Assembly (NCBI GenBank): GCA_963844855.1
Contig: CAWJQP010000016.1
Span: forward strand, 1 to 64,000
Direction of reading: 5' to 3'
Length of the DNA: 64,000 bases
Source: DASQDN01 sp963844855
GTDB taxonomy: Bacteria > Acidobacteriota > Terriglobia > Bryobacterales > Bryobacteraceae
Shown: positions 1 to 8,369 of the stretch, in pieces
Layout of the letters: every line of letters starts with the position of its first letter
Numbering within the stretch: the first letter of the stretch is position 1
Notes under the pieces: model-generated
Told to the model about the DNA's origin: nothing
Seen by the model: only the letters and a program-made list of their open reading frames with translations
The model's database searches: none
Made by a program: the position numbers and the translations under genes

Positions 1-625
1 CCTGACTGATATGCGTATCCGAAAAATCCCCTTGCCGGCCGCTTGGCCACAAAGCATACAATTCACGGATTCCGTGAGGAACTACCGGGTAGATGTCCGT
101 CGCCAGGATATCTCCGCCGGGATTGTATGCCTGAAGTGTTGAGACCAGGTTGGTCGGCGCATGATTAAGATACACGAGCCGCTCCGGATCGAGTTGCTTC
201 AACAACGCGTAAGCGGCAGTGATCTTCTCGGGCGAAATCCGAGGCCCACTCTTCTTCCACTGATACGAAGGCTCATCTTCTGTCTCCCAGAACAGAACGG
301 CAGGATGTTTTCCGAATTCGCCGACGATCTTGCGAATGCCAGCCGGGTCGGAGCCGACGGTCATCCAACATCGCAACCCGTTGGTTCGAGCCGTGTCGAG
401 AACATCTCGTTGCGTAGGCGCATGGATTACGTGAAAGCCGGCATCCGCTGCGGCCCGTATACCGTTCGTATGCTTTGGCGTTTGATACAGGCCGTGGATG
501 AACGTGCGCTTTCCCTCGATTTGCAGCATGCCGTCCCGATCTAGCGTTGCCGCGCTCATGCGAGGAAGCCGCAATGAAGTACCGATGAACCCCGCCATTA
601 TCGAACGCCGAGAAAGGTACGACAT
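1..625 (-). CDS. Partial secreted glycoside-hydrolase-like protein (3' end outside window)
   Basis: An open leftward frame begins at the ATG at 625, one base after the TAG of the upstream gene, and runs off the left edge (about 208 codons). The N-terminus has a twin-arginine-like stretch (SRRSIMAGF) and a hydrophobic segment, so export is likely. Residues about 38-48 (EGKRTFIHGLY) resemble the start of the catalytic barrel in GH2/GH35/GH42-type enzymes, and WETEDEP at about 113-119 resembles the acid/base segment of such barrels. These family links are by motif only. It is the third gene of an operon with a TonB receptor and another glycosidase-like protein, which fits a role in polysaccharide or glycoside breakdown. 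The exact family is unknown because the C-terminal half is missing. Confidence 0.7.
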   Translation of the reverse strand, partial: MSYLSRRSIMAGFIGTSLRLPRMSAATLDRDGMLQIEGKRTFIHGLYQTPKHTNGIRAAADAGFHVIHAPTQRDVLDTARTNGLRCWMTVGSDPAGIRKIVGEFGKHPAVLFWETEDEPSYQWKKSGPRISPEKITAAYALLKQLDPERLVYLNHAPTNLVSTLQAYNPGGDILATDIYPVVPHGIRELYALWPSGRQGDFSDTHISQ

Positions 626-626
626 G

Positions 627-2798
627 CTAGTGAACCTGGGCCGGCGTGTCTAAGCGAAGCCGCTTCGTATTTGGATCGGTTCTGACGCTGAAACGTCGCC
701 AGACGACCGTGGTCCGGCCCGCTGTATCCACGGTCGATGCACGTAGGCGGTAGTTGCCGGGCCGGCTTATCCGCATGGTTGCTTCGATCTCGGTTGCCTT
801 CGCAATCTCCCGGACACGAGGCTTCAGATTATCCGGACGTAGAAACAGATAGTCCTCGTCACGGGGACCATAGAGCTCCCATGCCACCTTGGCGTTGTGA
901 TACACGCCTTCTGTGTCCGCGCCCAACGTATAATACACCGGCGCGGATTTCTCAACCACGCGCGCCAGAGCGGTGATATCGATCGCGGCCGATTCGGACT
1001 TCGAAGCCATCGTGACATCCAAACTCGGCGGCACGCCCTTTGCGCGTCTCACGAGTCGCGGCGAACTCAGAAGAGTCCGTCTGCCATCCACTTCGACCTC
1101 AACCTTGCCGTCTTCTCGGACGCGTACGATCTCGCGGTATCCGGAGAGTTGCATACCCGGAATATCCCACAGCAGGTCGAACGCAATCCCTTGCTGCAAA
1201 CATCTTTCAATCTCCTGAAAAAAGTTGCTCATCACTACGCGGTACTTTACCCCCGCAAGATTCATGCGCTCCAGGTTCAGTTCCCCGACACCCCAAAGTA
1301 TTCCCTTTCCAAGGAACACGTGACCAAGGTTGTAGCCTTGCGGAAGCAGAATAGCTATTTCCGCAGCTTCGCGCAGGCGGTCCAGATTGCGAACAGGGTT
1401 GCTCCTGGCATGGTTGCGCAGATGGCGAGCCAACGCGATGTATTCACCGTATGGCACGCAAGCCAGCTGATAAGAATCGTAGAAATGGAAACGAGTGGCG
1501 CCTAGATCATATGCATGCGTCAGCCACCAGAATGTGTCTGCTGGTTGCACGGCTCCATAGATGCTCACGCCCCAGCTTTTATTAGTCAGTCTGGCGGCGC
1601 CTCGAAGAAAACCGAAGATGATAGCCGGCAGCGCCTTGGGGTCGTCAGGTGGAATCTGAACGCCATAGGTCATGTCAATCTCCGGGATTGTGCGCCGGGT
1701 GCCGATTCGTCCAGGTGGCTCGAAGACCATTGCTTCGGGAACGCGCGGATGCTGCGACAACTGATGCGCGGCAGTGCTCACCATCGTCTCCCAGCTGTAC
1801 AGGTTCGCCTGCGCGAACTGCATGCTGCCCACATCCACGTCCGGACGCGAGGCCAGTGTCTTAACAATAGCCGTTGTGTTCTGCTGGACCACCTTCGCAA
1901 AGTGTCCGCGAAAGAGTTCGAACGCGTCCCGGGGCGTGATCGACTTTCGGAAAGCTTCGTCCCTTTCGAGTCTCGGGCGAATCTCGTGATCTCTCGTCGT
2001 TACGGCCGGTTCATCGAGATACAGGCTTGGTCCGAGATACTGGCTGCGATAAAGAAGTTCCGGATAGGGCAACTTCCCGCCGTCGCCCCAATAGTGCAGG
2101 TTCAGTTCATGTGCCCAACCGGCCTGTTCGGCATCCACTCGCACGCAACTGATTCCGGCGCCTGCCATCTCCCGATAGTCATTCTGCGTCAGCCGCGTCA
2201 ACTCGTAATCCGAACCGTCGTAACGCCTGGTCTCATCTTTCTGACGCGTATTACTCGCAGGTCCGACCAGCAGATCCGGCTGGAGTTCGACGATCCTCGT
2301 ATCGGCCGGGGGGACCAAGGACCGTTCCGCGACGGACTCTCGAACATAGTTATGGCCGAGGTATTGGACCCGCACAGGCGATGCGCTATCGATTGCCCGC
2401 GGGAACAAGTACTCCCATGCGCCAGACGACGGAAGCACTGCTTCGCCCGTAACCGGATTCTTATACTCGCGCGGGCGCTCCGATGCTTCCTGGACGATGT
2501 ATCGAGCTGTGGTCTTGCGCGCATCCTCGAGCGTCGATGCCGGATAGCCGGCGCCGAGCAGCCAGATACTGAACTGCTCTCCGCTTGCCTTCGTTGCAAG
2601 CAGGTTGATCCATTGCCGGTTACCCGACGAGCCTCGATCAACGCGACCAACCGACAGCGTGAACTCTTTTACAACAGAACCGCGCAAACCCGCATTCCGT
2701 TCATGACGATAGTGCGACACCGAACCTGCGGGAAATGGTTGCGCCGCCCCGTACGCCGCCACCGAGAAAACAACTAGAGCAACCCTGACGGTTATCAA
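627..2798 (-). CDS. Secreted glycosidase-like protein of unknown family (723 aa)
   Basis: The protein starts with a signal peptide (hydrophobic MITVRVALVVFSVAAYGAAQ) and has no further membrane segment. The centre (about residues 200-470) looks like a TIM-barrel carbohydrate enzyme, with aromatic-rich stretches such as LNLHYWGDGGKLPYP and HFYDSYQLACVPYGEY, and the C-terminus has an immunoglobulin-like beta region (MRISRPGNYRLRASTVDTAG). I do not recognise a defined family. It starts 13 bases after the TonB receptor stop and ends one base before the next glycosidase-like gene, so the three genes are probably co-transcribed. Role inferred: hydrolysis of a plant- or microbe-derived glycan outside the cytoplasm. 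Confidence 0.75.
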   Translation of the reverse strand: MITVRVALVVFSVAAYGAAQPFPAGSVSHYRHERNAGLRGSVVKEFTLSVGRVDRGSSGNRQWINLLATKASGEQFSIWLLGAGYPASTLEDARKTTARYIVQEASERPREYKNPVTGEAVLPSSGAWEYLFPRAIDSASPVRVQYLGHNYVRESVAERSLVPPADTRIVELQPDLLVGPASNTRQKDETRRYDGSDYELTRLTQNDYREMAGAGISCVRVDAEQAGWAHELNLHYWGDGGKLPYPELLYRSQYLGPSLYLDEPAVTTRDHEIRPRLERDEAFRKSITPRDAFELFRGHFAKVVQQNTTAIVKTLASRPDVDVGSMQFAQANLYSWETMVSTAAHQLSQHPRVPEAMVFEPPGRIGTRRTIPEIDMTYGVQIPPDDPKALPAIIFGFLRGAARLTNKSWGVSIYGAVQPADTFWWLTHAYDLGATRFHFYDSYQLACVPYGEYIALARHLRNHARSNPVRNLDRLREAAEIAILLPQGYNLGHVFLGKGILWGVGELNLERMNLAGVKYRVVMSNFFQEIERCLQQGIAFDLLWDIPGMQLSGYREIVRVREDGKVEVEVDGRRTLLSSPRLVRRAKGVPPSLDVTMASKSESAAIDITALARVVEKSAPVYYTLGADTEGVYHNAKVAWELYGPRDEDYLFLRPDNLKPRVREIAKATEIEATMRISRPGNYRLRASTVDTAGRTTVVWRRFSVRTDPNTKRLRLDTPAQVH

Positions 2799-2811
2799 GC
2801 TGATCGGCCCA

Positions 2812-5800
2812 TCAGAAGGTTACTTTGAGACCCAATTGGATGTTGCGCGGGTTGTTCGACTGGGAGGTCAGCCGGCCATAGTTGCCGCTGGTAGGGCTCG
2901 TGTCGAGCCCGCCGAACCAAACACGGTTAAACGCGTTGATCAACTCGCACCGGATCTGGAGCTTCACCCGCTCCGCATAGACAAAAGTGTTCTTTGCGAA
3001 CGCCATGTCCCAGTTGTTAATGGTTGGAACCCGAAGATCATTCCACATGAACGGAATCCGGCGTGCCGTGAACGCAGGGAGAACTTTCATCGCGTCGGTA
3101 TTGAACCATCTGTCAATGTTTGCGTCCTCTAGCTTGGGGCTTACACCGGTGGCGAGCGCGGCAGGTAAGAATACTGCGGCGCCTGTCTGGTAGATATACA
3201 TCGCGCTCCACTGCCAGCCGCCGATGATCTTGTTCAGCGCAACGATATTCGATCGGAAACGCTTGCCCTCGCCGAACGGAAGCTCAAAGATGATTGCCGA
3301 AGAGACGCGGTGCGGATTGTCGAATTCCCCGATCATCTTCGATGGTTCCGGATCGCTGGGCTCGATGAAGCGCAGCTTCTCGAGCTGCTTCGACCAGGTG
3401 TAAGCAACTTGGAATGTCAGTCCCGCGCTGAATCGCTTGTTTGCCGAAGCCTGTAGCGAATGATAGTAGCTGTCGCCGCCTGTATTTCTTTGAAGCGTGA
3501 CAGCCGTGAACTGAGGGTAAGGAGCGAGCAACTGCGCCACCGTGATAGTGTCGCCGGCGAGGGGACTCGGGGCGGGTATCAGGCCTTGGAATGGATTCGG
3601 GATGCGTGCATTGAGCCTCGATCCAAGAGCGTAATATTTCTGATCGAGCGAGTTGATACTTCGATCGCTGTCGCTGGCGGCGCTGCTCAGCGGCAGCCGC
3701 GTGCCTCGCTGTCCGACGTAGTTCACCTCGAATGCCAGGTTGTGTGCGATCTCCTGCTGAAAACCGAAATTCCAGCGGAAATTGCGCTGGTTCTTGCGCC
3801 AGTAATCGTAAGTGCCCGCGAGGCTCGAGCCGAGAAGCGTCTTCAAGCCCAGGCTCGAGCCCGTCGGCTCTATCAACCCGTTGGGGAAGGGATTCGCCAG
3901 CGTGTCCGCCGGAGTCAGCCCTCCGTCGAGCGTCGTTACCATCGGCGTGTTCGAAGCAAAGCCCGTAGCTCGGACGAACGGCTGCCACCAGGCCGAATAG
4001 AAAATTCCAAAGCCGGAACGAATGACAGTGCGAGGCAAGACCCGGTATGCCAGGCCGATTCGCGGCGCGATCGATCCCTTGTCGACTATTACGTTCCCAC
4101 GATTCTCGGGAGTCGCGAAGAATAGTCCGCCCTTCACATTGAAATCATTCGGGGAGAGTTCGGGAACAGGATTCCGAGCGTAGGCTGCCTTCGCGGCGCT
4201 TTCAATAGGATTGGATGCCGATGCATCGAACCCCAGATTACTCTGGTTGTATCGTTCCGTCGTGCCGAACAGGATTTCATAGCGCAACCCCAAATTCAGC
4301 GTCAGCTTCTGCGTAACCTTGAAGTCGTCCTGGAAATACCAGCCATAGAACGGCGCCTGCGGCGCTGTCGCCGCGCGAAGATCGATGGACCCGCTGGCCG
4401 GATAACCGAGCAATAAACTGGCGATTCCGTGGCCCTGGTTGGTTCCGGGTACAAAAGGATTTGGCTGCGTGAACGCGCGGTCAAAGTTGTACTCTCCAGC
4501 CGGCCGAGCTGCTCCAACGGAATTATTCTGCTTTATCTGTCCCTGCATGCCCCACTTCATGTTGTGGCTGCCGGCGTTCTTTGTGACACCAATGTTGAAG
4601 GAATAGGTGTTAGTGTGCTCGTACCATCTTCCTTCGGAAGCCCCGATGTAATAGGAGTCCGAGTTCGCTATATTGAATCGCGGGAAAATATCCTGCTGCA
4701 GACGGCTCACAAGGCTGCTGGAGAATCCAAGCGTTGTCGGATCGAAGTTGGGATGTATTCCTTGCTGCGTCCAGCGGGTGAATCCGCCCTGCGCGGTGAT
4801 GACCATTGACGGGCTGACGACGAAGGCGTCACTCAAACCGATCGATGTCTGGGCACGATTGTTGCCTTCAGGCGCCCCGACGCCACCTCCGATGTCCCAT
4901 ACCGAGGGAGTACCTGGGAAACCATAATTGTGCGACCAGCGGCCGAACAGACGATGGCGGCGAATATTGGGATCGACGCGGACCGAGAAATTGTCTCCGT
5001 CATAGATCGCTGGGACGACGCTGAAGTAATTATTAGCGCCGGTAAGTGGATCGCCGGGCGTGTTGGGCAGCGGGTATCGTGACATCACTTGCGCGGAGAT
5101 CGGGTTGATCCGGTTAGCGGGAATCCGATTGCCCGAAAATAGCGTACGGCTCTGGCCGCCGGAAGCGTTCGACGTTGTCGTCAAAGGATCGGCAACCTGA
5201 AAAGGTACGCCATTGCGATCGAAAGTTTGTGAAAAGTCTCCTTGCCGCTGTAGTTGCGTCGGTACCGTGATGCGATAGGTCGTTGGCGTGCGCTGGCGGA
5301 GACTTTCCCAATTGAAAAACCAGAATACTTTGTCTTTCACGACAGGCCCTCCCACTGCGAGGCCGTATTGGTTGAATCGCACTACTGGGCGCGGGGTGCC
5401 GCTTCGGTTCGAGAAGAACTGATTTGCGTTGAGCTTGTCGTTACGAAAAAACTCGTAAATGTTGCCGTGAAGCTGATTGGTGCCGCTTTTGGTGGTTACG
5501 TTCACGTACATTCCGCCGCCATGACCATACTCGGCGTCGAGCGCGTTCGTCTGAACGTTGAACTCTTCCACATCATCCACGCTCGGGATGTAAGCGACCC
5601 GGTCGGAAACATTGTTTGGGATGCCGTCCATCAGGAATTCGTTCTGGCGCCGGCTGGAACCGTTCACAGAGCTATACGAGACGCTGTCGATATCGATTAA
5701 TCCACGTGCTGGAAGTGGTTGAGTTATTCGTAATGCCGGGAGCCAGGTTAATCAACATCAGCGGATTGCGACCTAGCAGAGGAAGATCCTGAACAACTCT

Positions 5801-6205
5801 TTCCTGTACATTTCGGCTCACACTGGCAGTCGAAGTCTCAAGTAGCGCCGCCTGCGCGTTGACCTGGACCGACTCGGTCACCTGGCCAAGCTCTAAAGCG
5901 AAATCGGCCGTCGAACGTTTGCCGGTCTCCACAAGAACCTGTTGCGTGCTGCGTTTGAAGCCGACCTTCTCCGCCAGCACCTGGTACCGTCCTGGGTTCA
6001 CGAGTGGAAAGAAGTAGTAGCCGCCGTCGTTGGTTGTTGCTGTCCTGACCTGATTTGTTTCAATCTGGGTGAGGGTAATGGTCATGCCCGGCACTGCTCC
6101 GCCGCTAGAGTCCTGAACAGTTCCGTCAACGGTGCCGACCGGTAACACCTGAGCAACTGCGGCAGCTGCCAAGCCACCGAGAACGATCATTAGGCGCCAA
6201 AGCAT
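2812..6205 (-). pseudogene. Oar-like TonB-dependent receptor, split by one frameshift
   Basis: Two leftward frames form one outer-membrane receptor of about 1,130 aa. The first (6205-5672) has a signal peptide, a carboxypeptidase-regulatory-like domain (GTVDGTVQDSSGGAVPGM, about residues 27-110) and the start of the plug (LPLLGRNPLMLINLAPGI). The second (from about 5700 to 2812) continues the plug (RRQNEFLMDGIPNN) and the beta-barrel, ending in QLGLKVTF with the terminal phenylalanine typical of outer-membrane proteins. Near 5697-5705 the first frame runs to a stop, while the second is open upstream and reads LIDIDSVSYSSVNG, so one base change restores the protein. It is the first gene of the operon with the two glycosidase-like genes and probably imports their products. 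Whether the shift is real or a sequence error cannot be told here. Confidence 0.85.
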
Positions 6206-6244
6206 ATTGGGATCTCCAGTTCAGATCAGTATTCGATGCATATC

Positions 6245-6268
6245 GACTGGACAAGTCATATACCAGTC
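6245..6268. promoter_or_regulatory. Inverted repeat upstream of the TonB receptor operon
   Basis: Arms GACTGG (6245-6250) and CCAGTC (6263-6268) flank a 12-base spacer, about 40 bases upstream of the receptor start at 6205. The position and symmetry suit a repressor or activator operator (GntR/LacI-type sites are often palindromes like this), but no regulator gene is adjacent and the assignment is inference. Confidence 0.3.
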
Positions 6269-6380
6269 CGAACACCAAGTCAAACGGACCATCTTGGAGA
6301 CCCACACGCTATTCCAGAAATTGAGAATGGCGTCCGTACCCTGACGAAGGGCAAATTTCGCGATGGGTGTTAGGACAAAC

Positions 6381-7090
6381 TCACCACAGCAACTTCAAAC
6401 CCAGTTGGATCAAGCGCGGCGCGCGAGCGCTTGAAATACGGCTGAAGTTCGCCCCGGCGCCGGTGTCACCATTGGGATTGTTGAACTGGGCATGATTAAA
6501 GGCATTGAATAACTCCCGCGAAATTGGAGCTTCATCTGCTCCGTAATTGGGATCGGGAACTGCTTTTCCAAGCCGATGTCCCAGTTGTTGATTCCTGGAC
6601 CATGAAGCGGCGCGCGGCCGGTATTGCCGAAGAAACCGGTCGCGGGCGCGGCAAAACAACTGGTCTTAAAGTAAACCATTCCATTGTTACGAAGGTTGTC
6701 CGATAGGCTGGAATCGGCTCCGTCGCAGATCGCAGAGGCGGTTGGGCCGGTGAGCAATGTATGCGCTGGGCGTGGTAGCCGGTGTTGTAATGAAAATCGG
6801 GAATCCAGTAGCGAAGCGGTGAACGTCCATCCGCCCACCACATAATCGGCGGCCTGATTGATGTTGGACCCGAACTTGCGACCTCGTCGGAAGGGCAGAT
6901 CATAAATCGTGCTGGCGATAAGACGGTGTCGCTGGTCGAAGGAGGCATGGCCCTTGTCGCAGGCTCTACAGACAAGATTCTTCATGACCTTCCAGAGGCG
7001 CTGAGGGATATGGGTGAAGAGGTTTCTGAAGACCCCGGTATTCATCAAAGCGATACCGATCTTCTTCGCGTTTATGCCTGCTTCCAAAAG
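6381..7090 (-). pseudogene. C-terminal remnant of a second TonB-dependent receptor
   Basis: The frame from about 7000 reads barrel-type sequence (HRLIASTIYDLPF, VVGGWTFTASLLD, GPGINNWDIGLEKQFPI). Near 6520 it must shift to reach the typical end (RELFNAFNHAQFNNPNGDT, then LIQLGLKLLW). This is the last third of an Oar-like receptor with no plug or regulatory domain upstream. The fragment lies tandem to and upstream of the receptor at 2812-6205, suggesting an old duplication of which only the tail survives. Confidence 0.7.
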
Positions 7091-7402
7091 TATTCGCCGG
7101 AAGACCCCTTACGATCGAGTTCGTGAGCAACGGCGGATTTAAAGCAGCCTTTGCGGAAGCAGCTAGAGCGCTGGGTCTGGAGATTGGAGCCACAGTTTTC
7201 GATCGAGTAAAGTTTACGAACGGTGGAGACGAGCGCATTTTTGCCGAACGCGATGTGGCTCTGACACTTTGCAGGTTGCCAAAGGGAACAGTGATCCGTG
7301 CGAAGGCCGTCACTGCATTCGGCATCTATGATCGAATCGACTACGCTGACGAGCCTGTGACTACTCCTGAAACGGAAACGGGGCTTATAGTTAGGTGATC
7401 AC
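7091..7402. other. Gap with an unassigned 91-aa open frame
   Basis: A rightward frame at 7123-7398 gives a 91-aa product (begins MSNGGFKAAFAEAARALGLE, contains ERDVALTLCRLPKGTVIRA). It lacks recognisable motifs and sits between two pseudogenes, so it may be a fragment or chance. No other structure was seen. Confidence 0.3.
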
Positions 7403-7905
7403 TTCGGGCACCGAGACCCCGGAGCACAACAGCCTGAACAAGTCGGGTATTTGAAATGTCTGCGAGTCGATCTGCATCGAGCAGCACCAGATCAGCCAAA
7501 TTTCCCGTCGTCACACTGCCGGCGCGAGGGAGGCCAAAGTACGCAACCGCGTTCAAGAGTGGCTATCCTGAGGGATCGGGCGGGCGTCATTCTGCCACGC
7601 ACTAACGCCTCGAGTTTTATCCTGCACACACGATCTGCATCATGCCGTCTCACCCTGTGAGAGTGCGAATTCCCGCCTTGGTCATACCATCACTGGTAAC
7701 AGCGCTACCCACAGCGGCGGCCGCTCGAAACTTTTCGGCCATCCCGCCAGGGATGAGGCTCTGATTGAATCTCCAGCACTTCTTTTGCGAGTTCGATACG
7801 GTAACCAGCGGCTCTGCCTTGCGGATGATGTTCGTTGCTTCATGGCCTGCGATCGTGTTCAGTGACGGCGCGCAACTCGCCTGCGAACTGCGCGCTGAAA
7901 CAAAA
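7403..7905 (-). pseudogene. C-terminal remnant of a metal-dependent amidohydrolase
   Basis: The leftward frame at 7556-7403 carries the classic tail of imidazolonepropionase-like amidohydrolases (GSVTTGNLADLVLLDADRLA, then ISNTRLVQAVVLRG). Just upstream, in a frame one base off, is the matching helix MTPARSLRIAT. Further upstream (7900-7650) is a third piece reading KAGIRTLTG followed by a stop where the intact family has a metal-ligand Thr-Asp (GTD). At least two frameshifts and one stop show the gene is dead. The N-terminal metal-binding HxH half is absent. Confidence 0.65.
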
Positions 7906-7947
7906 CACACGTGGAAAAACACTCTTGACAGCAGGGCGCATTTCGGT

Positions 7948-7958
7948 TACATCTTGTA
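7948..7958. promoter_or_regulatory. Possible BlaI/MecI operator
   Basis: TACA-TCT-TGTA lies 8 bases before the blaI-like start codon at 7967. BlaI/MecI repressors bind TACA/TGTA dyads, and autoregulation from a site overlapping the leader is usual for the family. Here the spacer is 3 bases rather than the more common 1-2, so this is a weak call. Confidence 0.35.
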
Positions 7959-7966
7959 GCGGTACG

Positions 7967-8368
7967 ATGCGTAACGCTCTTCTGCCCGCCCGCAGCAAGG
8001 CCCTCAGCGAACTTGAAACGCTGGTGATGCGTTTCATCTGGTCGCACGGCCGTGCCAGTTCTGAGCGAGTCCGCGAAGGTCTCGCCGCCGAACACCCCAT
8101 GAAGGACGCTACCGTGCGCACAATCCTACGCCGGTTGGAGGAGAAAGGGTATGTCGCTCACGAAGTGGAAGGGCGAACGTACATCTATCGCGGACTGGAA
8201 AGGCCAGAGAAGATAGCGGCGGGCGTGCTTCGCCAGCTTCTAGATCGATTTTGCGGCGGTTCCGTTGAACGACTGCTGGTGGGAATGGTGGAGCAGAAGG
8301 TAATCAGTCCACGCGAACTAAAGGAACTAGCGAACAAGATTCACCAACGAAAAGACGAGGAGGTTTGA
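7967..8368 (+). CDS. BlaI/MecI-family transcriptional repressor
   Basis: The 133-aa winged-helix repressor starts at ATG 7967; the open frame extends upstream to 7835 but only the part from MRNALLPARSKALSELETLV matches the family. The DNA-binding domain is clear (ETLVMRFIWSHGRASSERVR, then KDATVRTILRRLEEKGYVAH), followed by the C-terminal dimerisation helices (LLVGMVEQKVISPRELKEL). In known systems such repressors are inactivated by the paired M56 membrane metalloprotease when an inducer is sensed. Its partner starts one base after its stop, so the two are translated from one message. Confidence 0.9.
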   Translation: MRNALLPARSKALSELETLVMRFIWSHGRASSERVREGLAAEHPMKDATVRTILRRLEEKGYVAHEVEGRTYIYRGLERPEKIAAGVLRQLLDRFCGGSVERLLVGMVEQKVISPRELKELANKIHQRKDEEV

Positions 8369-8369
8369 A

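Noticed and set aside
1515..2777. 420-aa rightward open frame antisense to the 723-aa gene
   Set aside because: No signal peptide or domain; its Arg/Cys-rich composition is the usual shadow of a GC-rich gene on the other strand, which has clear protein features.
3460..4125. 221-aa rightward open frame inside the TonB receptor
   Set aside because: Antisense to well-conserved barrel sequence; no recognisable motif.
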